Shown here: positions 25,889 through 34,400 of the stretch, one piece after another
Layout of the letters: every line of letters starts with the position of its first letter
Numbering within the stretch: position 1 is the stretch's first letter
Assembly (NCBI GenBank): GCA_023430315.1
Contig: JAEZAW010000286.1
Coordinates: forward strand, 1 to 47,568
Direction: 5' to 3'
Length of the DNA stretch: 47,568 nt
Source: Pseudomonadota bacterium
Lineage (GTDB): Bacteria; Pseudomonadota; Alphaproteobacteria; Rhizobiales; Hyphomicrobiaceae
Notes under the pieces: model-generated
The model's input: the letters and a program-made list of their open reading frames with translations, nothing else
Databases searched by the model: none
Told to the model about the DNA's origin: nothing
Position numbers and translations under genes: made by a program

Positions 25889-27643
25889 TCACCGCACCGT
25901 CGTCATGCGGCCGAGCAGGTTGGCACCGCCGACGATGACGAGCAGCAGCATGACCTGGAAGACGCTGAACGCCGCCGTCGCGCCCGTGTCGCCACCTTCG
26001 TGAAAATCGAGCAGCAGGACCGGCATGACGATCGTGTTGTTGGTGAAAAGGAAGAGCGACGAGCCGAGTTCGCGGATCGAGAGAATGAACAGCAAGCTCA
26101 TCGCTGAGATGAGGCCCGGAACCGTCAGCGGCACAATGATCCGCAGGATGGTCTGGAGCGTGCCGGTGCCGCAGATCTTCGAGGCTTCCTCGAGCTCGCG
26201 ATGGATCTGCATCAGCGATCCGCCGAGCACCTTCAGCGTGTCAGGCAGGAAGCGCGCAACGAGCGCGAGAGCGATGATCAGCGTCGTCCCCCACAGCACA
26301 CCCGAAAAGGCGATCCAGGCCCACAAGTAGGCGACGCCGATGACCAAGCCCGGCACAGCTACGGGGAGAGTGCCCATCAGGTCGAGCGTGCGTCGACCCG
26401 GCAGGTTGGTCCGATGGACGGTGTAGGATATCGCGAAGGCGAGGAAGCCACCGATCACAGCGCTGACGATGCCAACTTCCAGCGTATTCCAGAACGAACG
26501 CCAGACGAGCGCGCTCTCGAACAGGCGATCGAAATGGCCGAACGAATACTGATTGGGATCGAAGAGGCTCTTGAGGTTGGGGACGAACAGGAACTTGCGA
26601 AAGGCCGCGACGAGAAGGCCGATGCATGGCACGACCACGGCGACAAGTGCGTAGAGGCACGCAAGGCCGAACGTGACCCAGCGCCACGGCCCGAGCTTCA
26701 GCGTGCGCGGCTTGAAGGATTTTCCCGTCACCGTCACGAAGCTGCGCCCGGACAGCGCCCAGTGCTGCAGCACGACGCAGATCGACGTGACGATAACCAT
26801 GACGATGGCGACGGCGGCGGCGGCATTGAACAGCGGCGGCGTCCAGGATGTGAGCTTGAACAGGTAGGTCGTCAGAACATCGATGCGCGCCGGCGTGCCG
26901 AGAGCCGCGGGTATGCCATAGATGCCGAACATGACGACAAAGGCGAGCAGGCTGCCGGAGAGAATAGCGGGCGCGACAAGTGGCAGCGTGATCGTAAGCA
27001 TCGTGCGCACCGGACCAGCGCCCGACATCTGCGCGGCTTCCTCGAGCGCGGGATCCATATTCTTCAGCGCCGCGGATACGAACATGTAGACGTACGGCGC
27101 GTAGTACATCGCGAAGACGGCCACCATGCCCGTCATGCTGTACAGGTTGAGGCGGAACTCCCAGCCAAACTCTTTGAAAAACGTATTGATGAGGCCAGTC
27201 GTCGGCGAGCCGACGTACGACCACGCGACCGCTGCCACGAGCGGCGGCATGAACAGTGGCATGATGCTCGCGGTCTCCACCCAGCCTCGCAGCGGCGTGT
27301 CGGTGCGCGCCACGATCCAGGAAAGTCCCACGCCAATGATGACGGCGAAGAATGTGCCAAGGCCGCACGAGACGAGCGAGTTGACAGCGGCCGTGCGAAT
27401 GATGGGGTTGTTGAGCACGTCCTGGAAATTCTGCAGCGTCAGGACGCTGGAAATTCCTTCGAGCGCCGGGTTCGTCGTCGTCAGCGCGCCGAGGACGAGC
27501 ATCGCCATAGGATAGGCGATGAGAGCAATCAGGATGAGGAGCAGAAAACCGGTCCAGGCGTAGCGCCGCCAGAGATTCGTGAAGCGCAGCACCGCGCGAT
27601 CCATACGCGCATCCGCGGTCTTGCCCACGGCGATCTCGGCCAT
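25889..27643 (-). CDS. ABC importer permease, fused double domain (FbpB/ThiP type)
   Basis: A 584-residue inner-membrane permease with about 12 membrane segments in two fused halves, as in FbpB and ThiP transporters. Each half has a cytoplasmic EAA loop that contacts the ATPase: EEAAQMSGAGPVRTMLTITL (first half) and EEASKICGTGTLQTILRIIV (second half). The ATG at 27641-27643 follows GGGAGAGAACC. It is the first gene of the minus-strand catabolic operon, divergent from the genes for its binding protein and ATPase. The substrate is probably an organic acid or similar small molecule rather than iron. Confidence 0.92.
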   Translation of the reverse strand: MAEIAVGKTADARMDRAVLRFTNLWRRYAWTGFLLLILIALIAYPMAMLVLGALTTTNPALEGISSVLTLQNFQDVLNNPIIRTAAVNSLVSCGLGTFFAVIIGVGLSWIVARTDTPLRGWVETASIMPLFMPPLVAAVAWSYVGSPTTGLINTFFKEFGWEFRLNLYSMTGMVAVFAMYYAPYVYMFVSAALKNMDPALEEAAQMSGAGPVRTMLTITLPLVAPAILSGSLLAFVVMFGIYGIPAALGTPARIDVLTTYLFKLTSWTPPLFNAAAAVAIVMVIVTSICVVLQHWALSGRSFVTVTGKSFKPRTLKLGPWRWVTFGLACLYALVAVVVPCIGLLVAAFRKFLFVPNLKSLFDPNQYSFGHFDRLFESALVWRSFWNTLEVGIVSAVIGGFLAFAISYTVHRTNLPGRRTLDLMGTLPVAVPGLVIGVAYLWAWIAFSGVLWGTTLIIALALVARFLPDTLKVLGGSLMQIHRELEEASKICGTGTLQTILRIIVPLTVPGLISAMSLLFILSIRELGSSLFLFTNNTIVMPVLLLDFHEGGDTGATAAFSVFQVMLLLVIVGGANLLGRMTTVR

Positions 27644-27701
27644 TCTGGTTCTCTCCCTGAAGCGGCCGATCTCCGTCGGCGCGTCGCCGTTTCCGATGCC
27701 T

Positions 27702-27721
27702 CATGCATCGGCGAATGCATG
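27702..27721. promoter_or_regulatory. Inverted repeat CATGCAT-N6-ATGCATG, candidate GntR operator
   Basis: The perfect 7-bp arms 27702-27708 and 27715-27721 are separated by six bases. The site lies about 15-35 bases downstream of the predicted start point of the minus-strand operon. Further TGCAT or GCAT half-sites follow at 27695-27699, 27759-27763, 27780-27784 and 27786-27796, making this divergent region unusually rich in the motif. Confidence 0.5.
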
Positions 27722-27742
27722 TCACGGGTCGCGGTCGCGCCG

Positions 27743-27770
27743 ATAATGTATTCGCAGCTGCATTTATCAA
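27743..27770 (-). promoter_or_regulatory. Probable promoter of the permease-AtuA operon
   Basis: On the minus strand TTGATA (27765-27770) and CATTAT (27743-27748) are spaced by 16 bases. The -35 matches 5 of 6 consensus positions and the -10 matches 4 of 6. Transcription would start near 27736, about 93 bases upstream of the permease start codon and just before the inverted repeat at 27702-27721. Confidence 0.45.
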
Positions 27771-27785
27771 GTGATTTTTTGCATC

Positions 27786-27796
27786 CGCATTATGCG
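27786..27796. promoter_or_regulatory. Palindrome CGCATTATGCG upstream of the binding-protein promoter
   Basis: This 11-base palindrome lies 10 bases upstream of the -35 element of the plus-strand promoter. Its half-site (GCAT/ATGC) is shared with the other dyads in this locus, so it may be bound by the same regulator. Confidence 0.35.
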
Positions 27797-27806
27797 TATC
27801 CGCAAT

Positions 27807-27834
27807 TTGACTTGCGTTCTCTCCTTGCTATAGT
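27807..27834 (+). promoter_or_regulatory. Strong sigma-70-like promoter of the binding-protein gene
   Basis: TTGACT (27807-27812) and TATAGT (27829-27834) are spaced by 16 bases, each matching 5 of 6 consensus positions. Transcription would start near 27841, leaving a leader of about 70 bases before the AGGAGG-type ribosome binding site at 27902-27907. This is the clearest promoter in the window. Confidence 0.65.
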
Positions 27835-27912
27835 CCCGCGCCAAGGCGCACTACCACGATGGGGCTCGCTCGTCGAACGTCACAGAATTCGCGCCGGCAC
27901 CAGGAGGAAACG

Positions 27913-28929
27913 ATGAACCGCGCCATTCGGGCAGCGCTCGCTGCCGTGTCGATATTTGCTCTCTCGCAGCCTGCCGCTGCACAGGACTGCTGTCCTAAGG
28001 AGCTCGTCGACGCGGCGACGAAGGAAGGCAAGCTGCTGCTTTACAGCGCCGTCGTGCTCGACAACGAGCAGGTCATGGCCAAGGCGTTCTCCGAGCGCTT
28101 CCCCGGCGTGAAGGTCGATATCGTCCGTGCCCCGGGCGGCCGACTTTTTACCCGCATCGAGACTGAAGCCGCCGCCGGCAAGCTCACCGCAGACGTCGTC
28201 GATCTGACGGATCGGATGCTTGCCATTCGCATCAAGCACCTACTCGCTGACTACGCGCCGCCGAATGCTGCGAAGTGGGATAGGACATCGATGCCGCTGC
28301 CGAACATCTGGCCGCGCACGCTCTTCGTCTACGCCATAGCCTACAATCCGGCACTGATGGCGAAGCCGCCGGCGCCCACCTGGAAAGAGTTCGAAGATCC
28401 GAAGAACAAGGGAAAGCTCGGCACCATTCTCGCCGGCTCCGGTGGCAGCGCCTGGACGCTCTCGATGTTCCAGCGGAAAGTGCTGGGCGAAGACACCTGG
28501 AAGTCGATGGCGGCCCTGAGCCCACGTCTCTTCGAGTCGAACGGTCCGATGTCGAGTGCCGTCGTCCGTGGCGAGGTCCACATGGCGACCCTGCTCACCG
28601 CGACAGCACTGTCGCTGAAAATACAGGGTGCGCCGATCGACGTCGTCTACCCGAAGGAGGGTCTGCCCACCGCACCGGGTGCAGCCGGCGTCTTCAAGGA
28701 TGCGCCGAACCCCAACGCAGCGCGGCTGTTCATGAACTGGTCGCTCTCGGAGGAGGGCCAGAACGCCATGGTTGAACGCCTCGGTGGCTTGTCGCTCCTC
28801 GCCGGCGCCAAGAAGCCTGCCGGTACCCCAGACGACATCAAGTTGTGGATTCCCGACAACACAGAGTTCGACGATCTCCGCGACCCGTGGGTCAAGGAGT
28901 GGGATGCGATCTTTGGCTACCGTAAGTGA
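27913..28929 (+). CDS. Periplasmic binding protein, FbpA-like (type II fold) but lacking iron-site tyrosines
   Basis: A 338-residue exported binding protein of the extracellular family 1/6 (FbpA, thiamine, 2-aminoethylphosphonate) group. The signal peptide is residues 1-23 (ending QPAAA, before QDCCPKE). The first strand reads GKLLLYSAVVLDNEQVMAKAFSERFPGVKVD. The usual adjacent tyrosines that bind ferric iron in the C-terminal half are absent; the equivalent region reads RGEVHMATLLTATALS. An organic ligand is therefore more likely. The ATG at 27913 has an excellent AGGAGG site. Its stop overlaps the ATPase start (GTGA). Confidence 0.9.
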   Translation: MNRAIRAALAAVSIFALSQPAAAQDCCPKELVDAATKEGKLLLYSAVVLDNEQVMAKAFSERFPGVKVDIVRAPGGRLFTRIETEAAAGKLTADVVDLTDRMLAIRIKHLLADYAPPNAAKWDRTSMPLPNIWPRTLFVYAIAYNPALMAKPPAPTWKEFEDPKNKGKLGTILAGSGGSAWTLSMFQRKVLGEDTWKSMAALSPRLFESNGPMSSAVVRGEVHMATLLTATALSLKIQGAPIDVVYPKEGLPTAPGAAGVFKDAPNPNAARLFMNWSLSEEGQNAMVERLGGLSLLAGAKKPAGTPDDIKLWIPDNTEFDDLRDPWVKEWDAIFGYRK

Positions 28930-30080
28930 GCGTGGGAACTAGATCTGTGTCGGTTGCACTCACGGTCTCAAACCTGGTCAAGTCCTTCTCGTCCGATATC
29001 CCGCCCGCCGTCGACGACGTGAGCTTCGTCGCGGCGCCGGGAGAGATCATCGTGCTGCTCGGCCCGTCAGGCTGCGGCAAGACAACGACGCTCCGCATGG
29101 TTGCGGGGCTCGAGCAGCCGACGAAGGGTCTGATCCGCATCAACGATCAAGCTGTATATGACTCTGCGACGGGCGCGGTCGTCGCCCCGCAGAACCGTCA
29201 GATCGGCATGGTGTTCCAGTCCTATGCCGTCTGGCCGCACATGACGGTCTTCGAGAACGTCGCTTATCCCCTGAGACGGCGGGGCATCTCGAAGAGCGAG
29301 GCGCGCGAGCGCATTACCGATACGCTGAAGCTCGTCGGCCTCGAAGATTACGCGGAGCGCTCGGTCGTGGCACTCTCCGGCGGTCAGATGCAGCGCGTGG
29401 CGCTTGCGCGCGCACTGGTCTACCAACCGCGCATCGTGCTCCTCGACGAGCCGTTGTCGAATCTCGACGCAAAACTCCGCATCCGACTGCGCGATGATCT
29501 GCGCACGATCATCAAGCAGCTCGGCCTGACGGCCCTCTACGTCACACACGACCAGGAGGAGGCCGTCGTGATCGGTGACCGTATCGGCGTCATGCGCGAC
29601 GGCAAGCTGCTTCAGATGTCGGCGGCGGTCGATCTCTATAACAACCCCGCCGATCTGTTCGTCGCGAACTTCACCGGCGTCACGAACACGCTGAGCGGCC
29701 GTTTGGTCGGTCGCGACGGCGCGCACGGATGTATCGAGCTCGGAGACGGTACAGCACGCATTATGGCGAAAGTGCCCGGCGCGGTGCAAAGCGGCGAATC
29801 TGTACTCGTGGCGCTGAGGCCGGAGAACATCGCCCTTTCGAATTCGTCGTCACAGGCTTCCGCAAATCAGCAGTTCGCGGGCCGCGTCGTCCGGCGACGC
29901 TTCCACGGTGGCCAGAGCGTCTACACCGTGGCACTGCTCGGCACCGAACTCGATGTCGTGGAGCTGGGAACGGCGCCTCGCTTCGCATCCGATGCAGATG
30001 TCACGGTCAGCATCTCGCCCGACCTGTGCTGGGCATTTCCCGGTCGCACCTCCGACAAGGTCGCACACGAGCATTTGTGA
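28926..30080 (+). CDS. ABC importer ATPase (FbpC/PotA type)
   Basis: A 384-residue ATPase with Walker A GPSGCGKTTT (about residue 45), signature LSGGQMQRVALARAL, Walker B IVLLDEPLSNLD and switch histidine in YVTHDQEEAV. A C-terminal TOBE-like regulatory region follows (from about 240). It would power the fused permease encoded on the other strand at 25889-27643. Translation starts at a GTG overlapping the TGA of the binding-protein gene, a coupled arrangement. The two plus-strand genes form a short operon that converges with a LysR gene. Confidence 0.93.
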   Translation: MSVGTRSVSVALTVSNLVKSFSSDIPPAVDDVSFVAAPGEIIVLLGPSGCGKTTTLRMVAGLEQPTKGLIRINDQAVYDSATGAVVAPQNRQIGMVFQSYAVWPHMTVFENVAYPLRRRGISKSEARERITDTLKLVGLEDYAERSVVALSGGQMQRVALARALVYQPRIVLLDEPLSNLDAKLRIRLRDDLRTIIKQLGLTALYVTHDQEEAVVIGDRIGVMRDGKLLQMSAAVDLYNNPADLFVANFTGVTNTLSGRLVGRDGAHGCIELGDGTARIMAKVPGAVQSGESVLVALRPENIALSNSSSQASANQQFAGRVVRRRFHGGQSVYTVALLGTELDVVELGTAPRFASDADVTVSISPDLCWAFPGRTSDKVAHEHL

Positions 30081-30146
30081 GCCCTGCGATCGCGATGGTG
30101 AGCCGATATTCGTCGGCACTACGGTGCAAACCTGATTTCACTGGTG

Positions 30147-31040
30147 TTACGGCACTGCTCCCTTCTGCGCTTGTGCTTTGATCCAGGCCCGGAGGGCTGT
30201 GCTCTTCTCCAAGTTCGGCGTCCGCCTCGGGTGGAGCAAGCAATAGGAATTCCCACTCGCCATAAAGCCGAGCGGCGCCACAAGCCGCCCGCTCTCGAGA
30301 TCTTGCTGCACCAGAGGATAGGAGCCGATGGCGGCGCCGAGACCGCTCGCCGCCGCTTCCAACAGAAAATACGTGTGCTCGAAACGCGCGCCCTTTGTCG
30401 CATCGGGCTCGCTCGCGCCGGCGAGGCGTAGCCATTCCGCCCATGCCTGGGGCCGCGTTTCCGCGTGCAGTAGTGCAACGCGTCGGAAATCGGCCGGACG
30501 CTTGATGCGATGACGTGCGAGTAGCGTGGGCGCTAGGACCGGCCCGATGTGGTCGGGGAGGAACGGATGCGCGACGACACCGCGCGGCCAAGGGGACTTG
30601 CCGAGACGTATAGCAACGTCGGTGCCACCATCTGCGAAGGACACCGGGGCGTGGGATGCAGAGAGGCGCACCTCGATGCTCGGATGGGCAGCATTGAATG
30701 CGTAGAGTCTCGGGATCAGCCAGCGCATCATGAATGTCGCGAGACATGAGACGGTGAGCGGCCCCTGTCTCGTGCGTGCCGCCACCCGCGCAGCCGATGC
30801 CTCCAGCACCTGCATGGCCTGTTGCACCGCCGGCAGGAACTCTGCGCCTGCATCTGTGAGCTCGATGCGGCGGTTGAAGCGCCGGAACAGCGGGACGCCC
30901 AGATGCTCCTCGAGTGACTTGATCTGGCGGCTGACCGCGCCATGCGTAAGGTGAAGCTCCTCCGCTGCAACGCTGATGCTTGCGCGTATCGCCGAGAGCT
31001 CGAATGCGGGAAGTGCCTTCAGCGGTGGAAGCCGGCGCAT
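30147..31040 (-). CDS. LysR-family regulator, GcvA-like
   Basis: A 297-residue LysR regulator whose N-terminus (RRLPPLKALPAFELSAIRASISVAAEELHLTHGAVSRQIKSLEE) is typical of the GcvA group. The substrate-binding domain follows from about residue 90. It is divergent from the SLC13-type transporter across 111 bases that contain two TCAyATGA boxes, so it most likely controls that gene and itself. The ATG at 31038-31040 has GAAGGAT upstream. It converges with the ABC ATPase gene across 66 bases in which nothing was recognised. Confidence 0.92.
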   Translation of the reverse strand: MRRLPPLKALPAFELSAIRASISVAAEELHLTHGAVSRQIKSLEEHLGVPLFRRFNRRIELTDAGAEFLPAVQQAMQVLEASAARVAARTRQGPLTVSCLATFMMRWLIPRLYAFNAAHPSIEVRLSASHAPVSFADGGTDVAIRLGKSPWPRGVVAHPFLPDHIGPVLAPTLLARHRIKRPADFRRVALLHAETRPQAWAEWLRLAGASEPDATKGARFEHTYFLLEAAASGLGAAIGSYPLVQQDLESGRLVAPLGFMASGNSYCLLHPRRTPNLEKSTALRAWIKAQAQKGAVP

Positions 31041-31055
31041 CGCGTGCCATCCTTC

Positions 31056-31078
31056 TCATATGATTTTATCTCACATGA
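31056..31078. promoter_or_regulatory. Paired TCAyATGA boxes, candidate LysR operator
   Basis: TCATATGA (31056-31063, itself a palindrome) and TCACATGA (31071-31078) lie 15 bases apart, between the divergent LysR and SLC13 genes. The pair forms an imperfect inverted repeat matching 7 of 8 positions, in an AT-rich stretch next to the LysR start. Confidence 0.4.
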
Positions 31079-31151
31079 CGGAAACAAAGCATCGCTTGTC
31101 AATATTATCCCTATGCGCCCTCTTTGACGTTCGGGCGCTTCGGGGTCGTTC

Positions 31152-32546
31152 ATGTCAGATGCGAAAATTTCCCATGTCAGGCTGCTGTGGGTGGCCGCGG
31201 CTCTCGCGGTGTTTGCGGCGGCGCGGCTTGCGCCACCGCTCGATGGACTGACGCCGCTCGGGCAGTCGGTCCTCGGTGCGCTGGTCGCCGGTACCATTTT
31301 GTGGGTTTCCGAAGCGATCCCCTTGGGACTGACAGCGCTGATTGTCACCGCACTCCTTGGGCTCTGCCCAGGGCTTCGCGTGCCGGACATCGCAAGCGGC
31401 TTCGCCGGCCAGGTCGTTTTGTTCCTGATAGGCGCAGTCGGTCTCGGCGCCGCCGTGGAATCGAGCGGTCTTGCCGCCCGCGCCGCCCGCTTTCTCTCCC
31501 GCAGGGCACGGGGCAGCCCGGTACGGCTCTATATCCAGATGGTCGCTTCTCTTCCAATCCTGGCGCTGCTGATCCCGTCGGCAATCACGCGCAACGCGGT
31601 CCTGATCCCAGCTTATCGCGACGCGCTCGGCGCCATGGGGTTGAACCAAGCGAGCCGCGCCGGTCGCGCCATCATGCTGGCTCTAGGCGTCCTCAATCCC
31701 CTGGCCTCCTCGGCGTTCCTCACCGGCGGCATCACCTCGATCACGGCCGCTACGCTCATCGGCGGCTTCTCGTGGCTTGGCTGGTTCTCGCTGATGGCCG
31801 TGCCCTACTACGCCTTGTTGTGCGGCGGCGCGATCCTGCTGTGGTTTCTGGTCGGCAGATTCGAAAGCGCAGATCACTCCCTGGTGCCAGACGCTGCGCG
31901 GCATCCCTATACAGCTGCCGAAATACGCACGCTCGCCACTCTGGCACCCACCGCTGGCCTGTGGCTCACGGACTCGATCCACCAGCTCTCGCCAGCCATC
32001 CCTGCCTTGCTCGGTGCCGCGATCCTGCTTCTGCCGGGCGTCGGCGTTATCTCCTGGAAAACATTCGAGTCGCGTTTGTCGTGGGGGCTTATTCTGACTG
32101 TCGGCACATCGCTTTCCCTGGCGACACTCATGACAACCACGGGCGCAGCGGCCTGGCTCGGACAATTTCTGCTCGGGCATCTGTCCGGCTTGGCGGCGGT
32201 TCCGCTGCTGCTGATGGTCACCTTGATCGTCGCAGCCGTGCTTGTGCATCTGGCGATCACGAACCTTGCCGCCTGCATCGCGCTGCTGTTGCCGATCAAC
32301 GCGACAGTAGCAGCGGCCGCCGGTCTGAACCCGATCGTGACGGGGCTCGCCCTGACCATCGCAGTAGACGCCGTCATCCTCTATCCGGTCCAGACTGCCT
32401 CCAATCTCATGGCTTACGAGGCCGGATACTTCAGCCGGGCAGACGTCGTAAAATTGGGCCTCGGCATGCTGGTGCTGACCCTCTTGGTCGTCATGCTCGT
32501 CGTACCGTACTGGGCACTGCTCGGCCTGCCCTTGATGGCACAGTGA
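31152..32546 (+). CDS. SLC13/DASS-type anion transporter
   Basis: A 464-residue membrane protein with about 11-12 hydrophobic segments. The N-terminal pattern GTILWVSEAIPLGLTALIVTALLG is characteristic of the divalent anion:sodium symporter (SLC13) family, which imports dicarboxylates, tricarboxylates or sulfate. The two substrate/sodium hairpins are recognisable but diverge from the usual SNT motif, reading ITRNAVLIP in the first half and AITNLAACIALLLPI in the second. The start ATG at 31152 has only a weak ribosome binding site. Its regulator is probably the divergent LysR protein. The substrate is likely an organic anion. Confidence 0.87.
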   Translation: MSDAKISHVRLLWVAAALAVFAAARLAPPLDGLTPLGQSVLGALVAGTILWVSEAIPLGLTALIVTALLGLCPGLRVPDIASGFAGQVVLFLIGAVGLGAAVESSGLAARAARFLSRRARGSPVRLYIQMVASLPILALLIPSAITRNAVLIPAYRDALGAMGLNQASRAGRAIMLALGVLNPLASSAFLTGGITSITAATLIGGFSWLGWFSLMAVPYYALLCGGAILLWFLVGRFESADHSLVPDAARHPYTAAEIRTLATLAPTAGLWLTDSIHQLSPAIPALLGAAILLLPGVGVISWKTFESRLSWGLILTVGTSLSLATLMTTTGAAAWLGQFLLGHLSGLAAVPLLLMVTLIVAAVLVHLAITNLAACIALLLPINATVAAAAGLNPIVTGLALTIAVDAVILYPVQTASNLMAYEAGYFSRADVVKLGLGMLVLTLLVVMLVVPYWALLGLPLMAQ

Positions 32547-32680
32547 TACGCCTTCCCGCCGCGGCACAGCCCGCGCACATCCGAGATCCATCCGTCGCCC
32601 GAAACATGTGCTAAGTTTCAGTTTGGCTCGCGCGCCAGAGCAGCCGCTGCAGTTGCACTGAAACAGGAGGTACCGACGCC

Positions 32681-33670
32681 ATGAGTTCACGATTGGACCT
32701 GACGACGTTGGACCTCTTCGTAGCGGTCGTTGAGGATGGCAGCTTCGCCAAAGCCGCTGAGCGCAAGCAAATCGCGATCTCGGCCATCAGCCGGCGCATA
32801 GCGGAGCTCGAAGAGAGGTTCGAGGTCCGCCTCCTGAACCGCCGCCACAACGGGGTTGAGCCAACGGTGGCCGGATACGCGATGCTCGAGCACGCTCGTG
32901 GCGTGTTGCGCGACACGAGCCGCCTCGAAGCGGAACTACTCGGTTACGCCTCCGGCAATTTTGGCCTCATACGCATACACGCATCGGAGTCCGCAGTGTT
33001 CAGCGCTGCTCCTGAGGCTCTGAAAACCTTTCTCGACATGCATCCGATGGTTCGCATCGAGCTCGAAGAGGCGACGAGCCCTTCAGTCGTGCGCGCTGTT
33101 CTCGAAAATCGCGCGGACCTGGGCCTGTACGTCGGAGAGCAGACGGTCACGGGCATCGAGCGCTTCAGATTTCATACAGACCGCCTGACAGTGCTCGTCC
33201 CAGCAAACCACCGATTGGCGCACCGCGCGTGCGTACGGTTCGATGAGCTCCTCGACGACGAGTTCATCTGTCAGGAAGTCGATAGTTGCACCGAGCAGCT
33301 CACGCAAGCCGCTGCCCGGCAGATGGGACGCACGTTGAAATCGCGGATCCGCGTCACCGGCTTTGACGCGGCATGCCGTATGGTCGAAGCCGGTCTGGGC
33401 ATTGCCATTGCGGCGGAGCTCATCACCGCAAAGCTCGCCCCCGTGATGCATCTGCGTCAACTCGAGCTGGGCGAGGACTGGGCGATCCGTCCGCACTACG
33501 TGTGTGTTCGCAAAGCTAATGCCCTTTCAACGGCCGCACGGCATCTCATCGAGCACCTGGCTTCTGGTGCTTTCGAGGTGGATCAGTCCGCTTCCTCGCC
33601 TCGGTATGGCCGTAACGGCAGCAGCTGGAATGCTGAGCCGAGCCCGCAAACTGCGAAGCAGGAAGTATGA
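32681..33670 (+). CDS. LysR-family transcriptional regulator
   Basis: A 329-residue LysR regulator with the N-terminal DNA-binding domain at about residues 6-65 (LDLFVAVVEDGSFAKAAERKQIAISAISRRIAELEE) and an effector-binding domain to about residue 295. It has a polar tail of about 30 residues beyond the normal family end (from SASSPRYGRNG), so it is longer than the typical 295-310. The ATG has an AGGAGG site. It lies 134 bases after the SLC13 gene on the same strand and converges with the third HAAT operon. The target could be either the transporter or the nearby catabolic genes. Confidence 0.9.
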   Translation: MSSRLDLTTLDLFVAVVEDGSFAKAAERKQIAISAISRRIAELEERFEVRLLNRRHNGVEPTVAGYAMLEHARGVLRDTSRLEAELLGYASGNFGLIRIHASESAVFSAAPEALKTFLDMHPMVRIELEEATSPSVVRAVLENRADLGLYVGEQTVTGIERFRFHTDRLTVLVPANHRLAHRACVRFDELLDDEFICQEVDSCTEQLTQAAARQMGRTLKSRIRVTGFDAACRMVEAGLGIAIAAELITAKLAPVMHLRQLELGEDWAIRPHYVCVRKANALSTAARHLIEHLASGAFEVDQSASSPRYGRNGSSWNAEPSPQTAKQEV

Positions 33671-33695
33671 AAGAGCACGATGACGGATGCGTACA

Positions 33696-34400
33696 TCAGC
33701 GGCCTAAGTAGGATCGCAGAACCGCAGGATCGTCGAGCAGGCCGGCAGCAGGCCCGGAGAATGCAATCTCGCCATTCTGCAGGACATGCGCGTGCTCGGC
33801 AACGGCCGCGGCGACACCGATGTTCTGCTCCACCAGAAGGATGGTCAGGCCGCGCGCATTAAGTGCCAGAATAGTGTCGACCATATCCGAAACGATGGCC
33901 GGGGCGAGTCCCGCTGAAGGCTCGTCCATGAGCAGGTAGGTCGGGCGTGCCATGAGCGCACGACCAATGGCCACCATCTGCTGCTCACCACCGGATAACG
34001 ATCCGGCCGGCCGGCGAAGCTTTGGCACAAGTTTGGGAAACAGCTCGAGCACGTCGGCCTGATCCTTGCGGATTTCCGCGCGATCGTGCCGCGTGGCGGC
34101 CCCGAGGAAAAGATTGTCCTCGACGCTCATGCTCGGCCAAACATCGCGCCCTTGCGGCACCTGCACTATGCCTCGCCGCACGAGGTCGTAAGCCGAGAGC
34201 CCCGCACATTCGGCATTCTCGAACATGACCGATCCGCCAGCCGGCTTCACAAGCCCCGTGAGTGTGTTGAGTAGCGTCGTCTTGCCGGAGCCGTTGCCGC
34301 CCAGCATGGCCACGATCTTGCCATCCGGCACGTCGAATGACACGTCGTGGAGAACCTGCGTCAGGCCATAAGCGACCTTAAGATGCCGAACTTCGAGCAC
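33696..34400 (-). CDS. livF: HAAT importer ATPase LivF (third transporter)
   Basis: A 234-residue ABC ATPase with Walker A GGNGSGKTT, signature LSGGEQQMV and Walker B LLMDEPSAGLAP. The start is a GTG (34398-34400) inside the last codons of livG (23-base overlap), with AAAGGA upstream. It is the last gene of the third transporter operon. Confidence 0.93.
   Translation of the reverse strand: MLEVRHLKVAYGLTQVLHDVSFDVPDGKIVAMLGGNGSGKTTLLNTLTGLVKPAGGSVMFENAECAGLSAYDLVRRGIVQVPQGRDVWPSMSVEDNLFLGAATRHDRAEIRKDQADVLELFPKLVPKLRRPAGSLSGGEQQMVAIGRALMARPTYLLMDEPSAGLAPAIVSDMVDTILALNARGLTILLVEQNIGVAAAVAEHAHVLQNGEIAFSGPAAGLLDDPAVLRSYLGR

Noticed and set aside
26201..27916. A 571-codon plus-strand open frame opposite the fused permease
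   Set aside because: It is an antisense shadow of the GC-rich permease gene: its composition is rich in Arg, Glu and Asp with no recognisable domain, while the minus strand has clear motifs and membrane segments.
25889..30080. Ferric iron import as the role of the FbpA/FbpB/FbpC-like transporter
   Set aside because: The binding protein lacks the iron-site tyrosine pair, no Fur-like box was seen, and all neighbours are catabolic.
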